From Verrucomicrobia bacterium 12-59-8 (GTDB taxonomy: Bacteria; Verrucomicrobiota; Verrucomicrobiae; Verrucomicrobiales; Verrucomicrobiaceae): DNA of 13,153 nt. The first letter of the stretch is position 1; every line of letters begins with the position of its first letter. Both the position numbers and the translations under genes were made by a program. The stretch covers positions 1 through 13,153 of the forward strand of contig NCCR01000166.1 of assembly GCA_002279765.1 (NCBI GenBank), given 5' to 3'. This document shows positions 7,199 through 13,153 of the stretch, piece after piece. Below the pieces are notes generated by a model, which did no database searches, was not told where the DNA came from, and saw only the letters and a program-made list of their open reading frames with translations.

Positions 7199-7546
7199 AT
7201 GCCCATTGGCCTAGCCATTGCTTCCATTCTTGCCCTGTTCATCAGTTTCTGGGCCTTGAATATTGCGCGGGACCCGAGCGTCTGGCGGCTCTGGTGGATG
7301 GACATGCTGGGCGTGCTGGATGTGGACTCCGACCGCCCGCAGCGCCGCAGCCAGGAGCGCCAGATGACCTTCATCTGCTACACGCTGTTCCTGCTGCTGC
7401 TCGCCACCAGCCTGAGCGGTGCCTTCTGGACCATTGACCTCGTGCGGGACTACAAACGTGACAAAACACGCTTTGAGCGCGAGGTGGAGCAGACCAACCG
7501 CGAATTCGAAAAGGTCAATAATCAGCCCCAGAGCATCCGCCGGTAA
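7199..7546 (+). CDS. Small two-helix membrane protein, unknown family
   Basis: I do not recognise this 115-residue protein. It has two hydrophobic helices, about residues 2-22 and 56-79, joined by a Trp-rich, partly acidic linker (SVWRLWWMDMLGVLDVDSD) and followed by a highly charged C-terminal tail (about 84-106) likely to form a short helix or coiled coil. By the positive-inside rule the basic segment before helix 2 (RPQRRSQERQ) and the tail after it conflict, so orientation is unclear. The gene lies 67 bases after the pseudopilin and 87 bases before the aldolase, on the same strand. It could be an accessory secretion-system component or unrelated. The coding call rests on the ordered hydrophobic/charged pattern, which a shadow frame would not be expected to show. 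Confidence 0.65.
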   Translation: MPIGLAIASILALFISFWALNIARDPSVWRLWWMDMLGVLDVDSDRPQRRSQERQMTFICYTLFLLLLATSLSGAFWTIDLVRDYKRDKTRFEREVEQTNREFEKVNNQPQSIRR

Positions 7547-7633
7547 GCGGGGCAGGGGCCCGAAGGTGCTGGATTTTGGTTTGCGCGGGGCGCGCATCGC
7601 TGCGAAGAAGCGTACCATTCCAATCCCGACCCC

Positions 7634-8428
7634 ATGAACCGCCAGGAAAATCTTGAAGCCCTCTTTCGCAACGGCAAGACCGTCATCCTTCCCATTGATC
7701 ACGGCTGCGCCATTCCTGTGCCAGGCTTGGAAAATCCCTTTCAGCTCATCGACCAGGTCAATGAATTCGTTGATGGCTATGTCATGAACCTCGGCGTCGC
7801 TCTGCGCGCCGCCGACAGCCTTGCCGGCAAGGGCATCATCCTCCGCACCGACATCTACAACACCCGCACCACCGGAGAGGGCGCAGGAAGCATCGGCGTC
7901 TTTGGCGTCGAAGAGGCGGAAATGGTCGGCGCCAACGCCGTCATGAACATGATCTACCCCGGCTCCGCCTATGAAAAGGCCAACTTCCAGGAGTGCGCCG
8001 ATCTCATCCGCCTCAGCCTCGACACGGACATTCCCGTCATCCTCGAAGCACTGCCCTACGCCCTCGGCACCCCGGAAAAATACACCGTGGAAAATGTCAG
8101 CTTCGCCGTCCGGCTTGCCGCTGAAATCGGCTCCGATGTCGTCAAGACTCCCTTCCCAACCAACGGCACCGTGGAAGACTTCCGCCGCATCATCGGGCAG
8201 AGCTTCGTGCCCGTCATCATCCTTGGTGGTGCCGCCATGGGGGACGACGCCGGCCTGCTGAAAATGGTCGAAGACGCCATGGATGCCGGAGCTGCCGGCA
8301 TCGCCATCGGTCGCAACGTCTGGCAGCACAAGAATCCCGCCGCCATCGCCCGCAGCCTCGCCGCAGTCGTCCATGAAGATGCCTCCGCGCTCGAAGCCCT
8401 CGCCCTGCTGAAAGAACCCGTGCGCTGA
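7634..8428 (+). CDS. Class I aldolase, DhnA/LsrF-like (DeoC/LacD superfamily)
   Basis: This 264-residue cytoplasmic TIM-barrel enzyme belongs to the DhnA-type class I fructose-bisphosphate aldolase family, which also includes LsrF. Visible features: the first strand and catalytic-site motif ILPIDHG (Asp22), the Schiff-base lysine in DVVKTPFPTN (Lys171), a phosphate-binding glycine pair in VIILGGAA (198/199), and a second phosphate-binding loop GIAIGRNVWQ (from 222). Length is typical. Members cleave fructose 1,6-bisphosphate (archaeal type) or act on related phosphorylated sugars or ketones; which substrate is used here cannot be read from the sequence, and no lsr genes are nearby. A secreted protein gene follows after 22 bases and may be co-transcribed. 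No Shine-Dalgarno sequence; the ATG follows a C-rich leader. Confidence 0.87.
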   Translation: MNRQENLEALFRNGKTVILPIDHGCAIPVPGLENPFQLIDQVNEFVDGYVMNLGVALRAADSLAGKGIILRTDIYNTRTTGEGAGSIGVFGVEEAEMVGANAVMNMIYPGSAYEKANFQECADLIRLSLDTDIPVILEALPYALGTPEKYTVENVSFAVRLAAEIGSDVVKTPFPTNGTVEDFRRIIGQSFVPVIILGGAAMGDDAGLLKMVEDAMDAGAAGIAIGRNVWQHKNPAAIARSLAAVVHEDASALEALALLKEPVR

Positions 8429-8450
8429 GACAGTTTCGTTTCACCCCACC

Positions 8451-9098
8451 ATGAAACGACTGCTCCTTGCCGCCAGCCTGTTCACCGCCTGCTCGCTTCA
8501 CGCCCAGCAGTTGCAATCCTTCAGCATCACGGCCGATGACTGGGCCGAAGGTGAGCCCCCGCAGGAAGTCTTTGTGGTGGATGGCACCATCAGGATCGGC
8601 ATGCGCGATGGCAGCAAGGCCATTGTGATTGATCCCAATCCCGTCACCGATGCCAGCGCGCAACTGGCCGTCTCCGCCAGCGGCAATGCCAGCATCGAGG
8701 CCAAAATCCTCGCCATCAAGCGCGGCCGCAGCACCCCGCGCTTCGGCATCAGCGTGCATGGCATGAGCGGCCACCGGCTTATCGTCAATCCCGCCAAAAA
8801 ATCCCTCGATCTCATCAAAGGAGACCAGACGCTCGTCACGGTCCCCTTGGCCTGGACCAGCGAGGTGTGGCTCAAGGTCAAACTCGACGCCACCAAGGCC
8901 GCAGACGACACCTGGACCATCACCGGCAAAGCCTGGCCTGCCGATGCCGCAGAGCCAGCCGAGCCCCTCATCAAGCACACGGAAAAGAATCTCAAAGGCC
9001 AGGGCAAATGCGCCATCTGGGCCACGCCCTTTTCAGGCGAGCCGGTGTTCTTCGACGACATCAAAATCAGCGTCGAAGCCGCAGCCGCAGCACCTTGA
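8451..9098 (+). CDS. Small secreted protein, probable beta-sandwich fold
   Basis: This 215-residue protein has a clear signal peptide (MKRLLLAASLFTACSLHA, cut after residue 18 before QQ). Cys14 in FTAC is a weak lipobox, so a lipoprotein is less likely but possible. The mature part alternates short hydrophobic strands with turns and ends in CAIWATPFSGEPVFFDDIKISVE. That closing pattern (Gly-rich strand, then FDDI+V) is common at the end of concanavalin/LamG-like jelly-roll domains, including DUF1080-type proteins. I infer an extracytoplasmic, possibly carbohydrate-binding domain; no catalytic residues can be identified. It lies 22 bases after the aldolase and ends 5 bases from the stop of the convergent DUF3108 gene. 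Confidence 0.75.
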   Translation: MKRLLLAASLFTACSLHAQQLQSFSITADDWAEGEPPQEVFVVDGTIRIGMRDGSKAIVIDPNPVTDASAQLAVSASGNASIEAKILAIKRGRSTPRFGISVHGMSGHRLIVNPAKKSLDLIKGDQTLVTVPLAWTSEVWLKVKLDATKAADDTWTITGKAWPADAAEPAEPLIKHTEKNLKGQGKCAIWATPFSGEPVFFDDIKISVEAAAAAP

Positions 9099-9103
9099 TT
9101 TGA

Positions 9104-9967
9104 TCACGGCGCGGGTGGTGGTTTGACCGTTGTATTGGCCGGCAGGCTGGCCTGCGCTGCTGGGCCGCTGAGCAGTTCAAACTTCGTCAGGCGCGCAAAC
9201 ATGAAGCCCACAAAGACATTCGCTTGCATCTCCAGCGGCACGCGCAGCTCATCATCGGAGACCCAGATGGTCGCCGTCTTCATCTTCTTGTAGGCGCTCA
9301 GCTCCAGCGTGGTGCGGTCGATTTTCCGAATCTTCAGCCCCAGCTTGAGGCAGGGCCGCTTGGTCCCGGCATACACCAGAGTTTCGCGCCCCAGCACCTC
9401 AAACGTGGTCAGGTAGGGCGTGTCCCAGGGCTGGACCACCCGCGTGATTTTCCGCCCGCTCTTCAAGTCCTGGCTGCGCAGATAGAGAATGACCGAGAGA
9501 ATGTCGTCCATGGGGCCATGCAGGCACACCGTGGTGGCGGTGGAAGGCGTGCCTTTCACCGGCTGCACCTGCGTCTGCGTGATGATGCGCTGCCGCTCAA
9601 ACGCCACGCGGTAGCGGCAGGTTTCCGCACTGTCTGTCTCACGGTGCTGCATGTAGTGCGCCCGCAGATCATCGCGGTGCATGATGGACGTCATCTCACA
9701 GTCGTACTTCCACAGCAGGCGCGCCACGCCGGTGCTCGCGGCTGTGGCATCGGCACGCCAGTACTCGCCCGCTTCACGCACCGTCAGCGTGGCCTGGCCC
9801 GCCGTCATCACATGGCTCCAGCCGACATCAAACGTCAGCTTGCATGGCGGCACCTGCAACTGCGTGCCGGCAGTGCCCGGCGTGAGCTCCTTGACCCATT
9901 CCGGTGACTGGGCACCGGCCAGAGCAATACCCAGAACACCAAGGAGAGGGAGCAGCAGCAGACGCAT
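9104..9967 (-). CDS. Exported DUF3108 family protein
   Basis: This 287-residue protein begins with a signal peptide (hydrophobic core 2-17, likely cut after AGA at residue 19). The mature part shows the DUF3108 pattern: a strand pair LTFDVGWSHVMTAGQATLTV, EYWRADATAASTGVARLLWKYDCEMTSI with the typical Ser-x-Gly, an Asp/His segment near HRDDLRAHYMQHRE, the PMDDILSVILYLRSQDLKSG block (D-x-LS-x-x-x-YLR), the GRETLVY strand and the end motif WVSDDELRVPLEMQANVFVGFMFARL. The family is periplasmic, beta-rich and of unknown function. The C-terminus is a short Ala/Pro-rich tail. The gene converges on the secreted protein gene with 5 bases between stops and is divergent from the aminopeptidase with 65 bases between starts. 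Confidence 0.82.
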   Translation of the reverse strand: MRLLLLPLLGVLGIALAGAQSPEWVKELTPGTAGTQLQVPPCKLTFDVGWSHVMTAGQATLTVREAGEYWRADATAASTGVARLLWKYDCEMTSIMHRDDLRAHYMQHRETDSAETCRYRVAFERQRIITQTQVQPVKGTPSTATTVCLHGPMDDILSVILYLRSQDLKSGRKITRVVQPWDTPYLTTFEVLGRETLVYAGTKRPCLKLGLKIRKIDRTTLELSAYKKMKTATIWVSDDELRVPLEMQANVFVGFMFARLTKFELLSGPAAQASLPANTTVKPPPAP

Positions 9968-10032
9968 CCGCCAGTATTCACTCGATTTTCCCTTTTGCCA
10001 GTCTGTGTCTTTTCCGCCACAGTCAGTACATC

Positions 10033-11133
10033 ATGCACGATCCCCGAATTGACGCCCTCTCACGCCAGCTTGTCCGCTACTCCACCAAGGTAAAAAAAGG
10101 CGACCTGGTCTGGATTGATCTCTTCGACGTACCGGCCGCCGTCGGGCAGAGCCTCATCCGTGAAGTCGTCGCCGTTGGCGGACTGCCCATGGTGCGCATC
10201 AATGACGCCGTGCTCACCCGTGAGCAGATGATCCATGCGGAGGCCCGGCAGTACGACATCATCGCCGAAAACAACCTCGCCCTCATGAAGCAGACCGACT
10301 GCTACATCGCCGTGCGCGGCAGCCACAACATCACCGAAGCCGCCGACATTCCTTCGGACAAGATGCAGCTCGTCATGGCCAAGCTGCGCCCCGTGCAGAA
10401 TGAGCGCGTCAACAACAGCCGCTGGGTCGTCCTGCGCTGGCCCACCGCCTCCATGGCCCAGCAGGCCGGCATGAGCACCCAGGCCTTTGAAGACTTCTTC
10501 TTCCGCGTCTGCCTCCTCGACTACGCCGCCCTCCTTCCCGCCATGAAGGCCTTGAAGCAGCTCATGGACAAAACCAAGCAAGTCCACATCGTCGGTCCCG
10601 GTACCGATCTGAGCTTCAGCCTGAAAGGCCTCAAGTCCATCGTCTGCGGTGGCAGCCACAACATCCCCGATGGCGAAGTGTTCAGCGCCCCCGTCAGAGA
10701 CAGCGTCGAAGGCGTCATCAGCTACAACGCACCCACCATTTACCAGGGCATCGCCTTTGACAGCGTGAAGCTCGAGTTCAACAAGGGCAAAATCGTCAAC
10801 GCCACCGCCAACAACACCGCCGCCATCAACAAGATCCTCGACAGCGACGAAGGCGCCCGCTACATCGGCGAATTCGCCATCGGCTTTAACCGCGAAATCA
10901 AAGAGCCCATGCGCGACATCCTCTTCGACGAAAAGATCGCCGGCAGCTTCCACTTCACCCCCGGCCAGGCCTACGAAGGCGTCGCCGACAACAGCAATCG
11001 CAGCCAGGTCCACTGGGATCTCGTCAACATTCAGCGCCCCGAATACGGCGGCGGAGAAATCCGCTTCGACGGCAAAGTCATCCGCAAAGACGGCAAGTTC
11101 CTCCTGCCGGAGCTCAAGCCACTGAATTATTGA
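10033..11133 (+). CDS. M29 family metallo-aminopeptidase
   Basis: This 366-residue enzyme resembles the AmpS/aminopeptidase T (M29) family, which removes N-terminal residues from peptides using two metal ions. Ligand-type residues appear in the family order and roughly its spacing: Glu215 in DGEVFSAP, Glu280 in IGEFAIGFN, His307 in GSFHFTPGQAY, Tyr314, and His327/Asp329 in QVHWDL. The N-terminal half carries the usual glycine-rich and VRGSHNITE segments. No signal peptide, so cytoplasmic. The start at 10033 (MHDPRIDALSRQLVRYS) is chosen because the 43 codons upstream in frame overlap the divergent DUF3108 start and have no family features; alignment logic also places LVRYSTKVKKGDLVWI near the N-terminus. 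Slightly shorter than typical members (about 400-410 residues). Confidence 0.88.
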   Translation: MHDPRIDALSRQLVRYSTKVKKGDLVWIDLFDVPAAVGQSLIREVVAVGGLPMVRINDAVLTREQMIHAEARQYDIIAENNLALMKQTDCYIAVRGSHNITEAADIPSDKMQLVMAKLRPVQNERVNNSRWVVLRWPTASMAQQAGMSTQAFEDFFFRVCLLDYAALLPAMKALKQLMDKTKQVHIVGPGTDLSFSLKGLKSIVCGGSHNIPDGEVFSAPVRDSVEGVISYNAPTIYQGIAFDSVKLEFNKGKIVNATANNTAAINKILDSDEGARYIGEFAIGFNREIKEPMRDILFDEKIAGSFHFTPGQAYEGVADNSNRSQVHWDLVNIQRPEYGGGEIRFDGKVIRKDGKFLLPELKPLNY

Positions 11134-11401
11134 GCGTGTGGGGTGTGCTGGTGATGGCAACTTTTGCCCATCTCCAACCTCGGGGGGCATCCATGGTTCG
11201 TGGAAGGACAGCGCGGGACTGATCGTCAATCCTGCGGACAATCGAACACCGTGGGCGGGCGTGATTGAGGATAGGGGCAGTAATTGACAATGAAACTACC
11301 ACCGTGAAGGCTGTGGAAGCATTTCAGGCGCGAAGGAATGGTCCCATTCAAGTCCAGACAGAGAGCTTAGGTGAGGCGGGAACGGACTTCGGGAGAGGTT
11401 A
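11134..11401. other. Spacer between aminopeptidase and rloB
   Basis: No convincing gene is seen in these 268 bases. Apart from the hairpin at 11153-11172 I find no repeat, RNA gene or attachment-site-like sequence. It marks the change from GC-rich core genes to the lower-GC defence module and would be the place to look for an insertion boundary. Confidence 0.5.
11153..11172 (+). terminator. Hairpin 20 bases after aminopeptidase stop
   Basis: GATGGCAA pairs with TTGCCCATC across a CTT loop, with one bulged C, giving eight base pairs. No T-run follows, so it is not a classical intrinsic terminator, but its position just after the stop codon suggests 3'-end formation or mRNA protection. Confidence 0.3.
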
Positions 11402-12172
11402 TTATCTTTTGAGAACCCTCATTGCAATGGGGGTGGAGTCATTCAACGCTCGCACCAGCAGATCAAGGTCCGTGGATGGATCGGCGGGCAAAGCAGTCCC
11501 TGCCTTGATATGCTGCTCTTTCACTCGTCTAGCGCGATTAACTGCCTTCGGCCATTGTTTGATGAAGGTCTCAGTGGCTGCTCGGGCAACTTTGGCATTG
11601 GTTGAATAGGCCATCTTCAGCTTTCTCTCGAGGACGCTTTTAGCCTTTTTGCCATTGATGAGAGGGGCCGTGGAATCACTCAAATGCAAAAGCAGCCAGA
11701 ACTCAAAACATGGCGAGGAGGCTGCGAGCTGGACAGCTTCATTTGATGCAAGTTGCATCACCTCATCCCAAGTTTCCTCTTGCACAGCTTTATCGGTATC
11801 GATCACAGCCCAGACATGCTCAAACGCTGGCGGTTCCCCAAATTTTAGCTGATCTTTTGATGCTCGCTCTGCAAGTTCTCTAACCATTCGCCGCGCTGTC
11901 TGGATGACCCGTTTGGGGTCAGGCTTATCTCCGGGTATCACCTTCACATGCGCTCGGGCAAGCTTCATTTCATCCAGCAGCAGGTCGAAATAGACCGGCT
12001 CCGTCACCGTTCCCTCTGTGACGATCAAAAAGTGATCGCCAAGGCTTACTCCAGAGGCTGCGGTCTCCCGTTCTTCACGGCGTAAATCGCTTTCCTCATG
12101 AGCCTTCTTATACCAGAAAAGATCAAAGTCGGCATTTTCACTCATAGGCCGTGGCAGCGGGTTGATCTTCAT
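11402..12172 (-). CDS. rloB: RloB/AbiLii-like defence protein
   Basis: This 256-residue protein matches the RloB family: FLIVTEGTVTEPVYFDLLL (Glu53, Glu58), HVWAVIDTDKA (Asp125, Asp127) and SSPCFEFWLLLHL (Cys155 to His163). A Glu after the first strand and a later DxD are the arrangement of TOPRIM-like nucleases, so it may be a metal-dependent nuclease effector; that is inference. RloB pairs with an AAA ATPase in RloA/RloB and lactococcal AbiL loci, linked to restriction and abortive phage infection. The start at 12172 is chosen over Met10 (12145) because AGGAG (12180-12184 on the minus strand) lies 7 bases upstream, the only strong Shine-Dalgarno sequence in the window. It overlaps the ATPase gene end by 35 bases, implying coupled translation. 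GC is lower than in core genes (31/60 at 11521-11580). Confidence 0.88.
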   Translation of the reverse strand: MKINPLPRPMSENADFDLFWYKKAHEESDLRREERETAASGVSLGDHFLIVTEGTVTEPVYFDLLLDEMKLARAHVKVIPGDKPDPKRVIQTARRMVRELAERASKDQLKFGEPPAFEHVWAVIDTDKAVQEETWDEVMQLASNEAVQLAASSPCFEFWLLLHLSDSTAPLINGKKAKSVLERKLKMAYSTNAKVARAATETFIKQWPKAVNRARRVKEQHIKAGTALPADPSTDLDLLVRALNDSTPIAMRVLKR

Positions 12173-13153
12173 TTCGAAGCTCCTGAATACTGCTCCAATC
12201 CCCCATCAACCCGTGCCGCAGGGATGGAATGGCTCCATACCTCCCGGAAAGGTAGCCACGGAAAAGGGACTCATTGTTGCGGGGGGCATAGTCTGTCAGT
12301 GGATAAATGTGACCTTGTCCTTCCGAATCCTTGTCGGTGAACCATATCTGGTCACGGCGAAGCAGAGAACTGTCCAGCAGTTGGGAGCTGTGCGTGGTGA
12401 AGATGAGCTGGGCACGGCTTCTGTTCTCCGTTGAATTAAAGAACAGTCGCAGCAGTTCGGCCACCAGCAGGGGATGCAGAGACGTTTCGAGTTCATCAAT
12501 AAACGCCACATCTCCATCCGCAAGCATGTTGAGCCAGATTCCCGACAGAGCAAACATGCGATGCGTGCCGGTGGACTCAGCCCTCCAAGGGAGAGGAATA
12601 GACCGTTCGCCAGCTGCCCGGTGTGACAGTTGCGGCTTCAATTGAGGTGACTCCATTCGCTTCTTGATCTCAACTTGAAGAGGCCCCTCTGCCATGTCCT
12701 TGAGTATTTCTTTCAGTGCTTTGATGCCAGGAGAAGTATCCTCGACCATTCTGGCTTCAGTGATCCCAAGGTCAGCGCGTCGAAGCATTTGCACGATGCC
12801 GCTGCTTAAAGGAGATTGGTTGCGCAGTTGTTCCCCGGTGAACCCTCCACCAAGAATCGAGTTGGCGTCCAACGTCAGGTAGGTGAACCGCTCCTTGAAC
12901 CAGCGGAACACAGGCTCGAGTTCTGTGCGGTTGCTCGCGATGTGTTTGGAAAGATACAGCACGTTGCTGAGCGTGTCTTTTTCCAGCCTCTCATCGCGAG
13001 GGAAGCCCTTCGGGCGATCAGGCCCCCAGACATACTTCTTTTCAGAAGGCTCCCAATCTCGGCGAAACCAAGTTTGTGCGCTGCTTGTCGGGTAAGCTCG
13101 CAGAGATTCATGCCACACCCGTTCCGTCGTTGCGGCCACAGTATAAACGAACC
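12138..13153 (-). CDS. rloA: RloA/AbiLi-like AAA (ABC-type) ATPase, C-terminal part
   Basis: The frame is open from the stop at 12140-12138 to the right edge, so the N-terminus, including Walker A, is outside the window. Reading in from the edge, FVYTVAATTERVWHESLRAY...WFRRDW is the typical 'ErvxxEsLxxy...F.R' strand region after the P-loop of AAA_15/AAA_21 ATPases. A helical insertion follows, then the ABC-like signature ESTGTHR (about 12558-12579), Walker B VAFIDELETSLHP (about 12472-12513) with the Asp-Glu pair intact, and the switch TTHSSQLLD (about 12372-12398). The end, YAPRNNESLFRGYLSGRYGAIPSL, is characteristic of ATPases paired with RloB. It would sense infection and control RloB. 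GC is lower than in the core (32/60 at 12421-12480). A GTG at 13139 could be mistaken for its start. Confidence 0.85.
   Translation of the reverse strand, partial: FVYTVAATTERVWHESLRAYPTSSAQTWFRRDWEPSEKKYVWGPDRPKGFPRDERLEKDTLSNVLYLSKHIASNRTELEPVFRWFKERFTYLTLDANSILGGGFTGEQLRNQSPLSSGIVQMLRRADLGITEARMVEDTSPGIKALKEILKDMAEGPLQVEIKKRMESPQLKPQLSHRAAGERSIPLPWRAESTGTHRMFALSGIWLNMLADGDVAFIDELETSLHPLLVAELLRLFFNSTENRSRAQLIFTTHSSQLLDSSLLRRDQIWFTDKDSEGQGHIYPLTDYAPRNNESLFRGYLSGRYGAIPSLRHGLMGDWSSIQELRNEDQPAATAYE
12180..12184 (-). promoter_or_regulatory. Shine-Dalgarno sequence of rloB
   Basis: AGGAG on the minus strand, 7 bases before the ATG at 12172-12170 and inside the end of the ATPase gene. It decides between two in-frame ATGs and is the only clear ribosome-binding motif found ahead of any gene here. 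Confidence 0.7.

Noticed and set aside
7211..8374. 387-residue minus-strand open frame across the small membrane protein and aldolase
   Set aside because: It is antisense to two plus-strand genes, one of them a clear enzyme, and its composition (runs of Asp, Gly and His) is that of a shadow frame.
9904..10032. N-terminal extension of the aminopeptidase by 43 codons
   Set aside because: It overlaps the start of the divergent DUF3108 gene, and the extra residues do not resemble the family; ATG at 10033 fits better.
10060..11241. 393-residue minus-strand open frame over the aminopeptidase
   Set aside because: Fully antisense to the M29 enzyme with all metal ligands in place; long only because of codon bias.
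11265..11609. 114-residue plus-strand frame in the spacer and over rloB
   Set aside because: Its second half is antisense to rloB and the first half has no recognisable features.
13137..13139. GTG as the start of the ATPase gene
   Set aside because: The frame stays open to the window edge and the upstream residues (FVYTV) continue the family pattern; Walker A must lie further out.

Overview
The window looks like chromosomal DNA of a Gram-negative, GC-rich bacterium, most likely from Verrucomicrobiota (Prosthecobacter/Verrucomicrobium-like). That placement is inferred from the mix of families (tandem GspE-type ATPases with a GspF and a GspG-like pseudopilin, a DUF3500 protein, a DUF3108 protein, an M29 aminopeptidase) and from start codons that almost never have a Shine-Dalgarno sequence. 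No marker gene long enough to fix the taxon is present.

Layout. The left edge (1-136, minus strand) holds the first 45 codons of a protein whose only conserved stretch resembles domain I of the replication initiator DnaA. Behind its start lies a gene-free stretch (137-519) with a 120-base AT-rich core and a cluster of degenerate DnaA-box-like 9-mers, so this may be the replication origin. A secreted DUF3500 protein (520-1569, minus) follows. A 188-base divergent spacer separates it from a plus-strand type II secretion/type IV pilus cluster: gspE copy 1 (1758-3416), gspE copy 2 (3465-5013), gspF/pilC (5141-6421) and a GspG-like pseudopilin (6454-7131). Copy 2 is broken: about 120 bases are missing and the reading frame shifts at the junction. 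The intact copy 1 departs from the family consensus next to its Walker B motif.

Plus-strand genes continue with a small two-helix membrane protein (7199-7546), a DhnA-type class I aldolase (7634-8428) and a small secreted protein (8451-9098). The last converges on a periplasmic DUF3108 protein (9104-9967, minus), which is divergent from an M29 metallo-aminopeptidase (10033-11133).

The right end (11402 to the edge, minus strand) is a two-gene ATPase + RloB module of the RloA/RloB (AbiL-like) kind, a predicted anti-phage defence system. Its GC content is lower than that of its neighbours, and rloB has the only clear Shine-Dalgarno sequence in the window. Both points fit horizontal acquisition. 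The ATPase is cut by the window edge before its Walker A motif.

The secretion genes would act together: GspE ATPase in the cytoplasm, GspF platform in the inner membrane, and a pseudopilin that is processed and assembled. The secretin, prepilin peptidase and minor pseudopilins are not in the window. The other core genes show no clear shared pathway.
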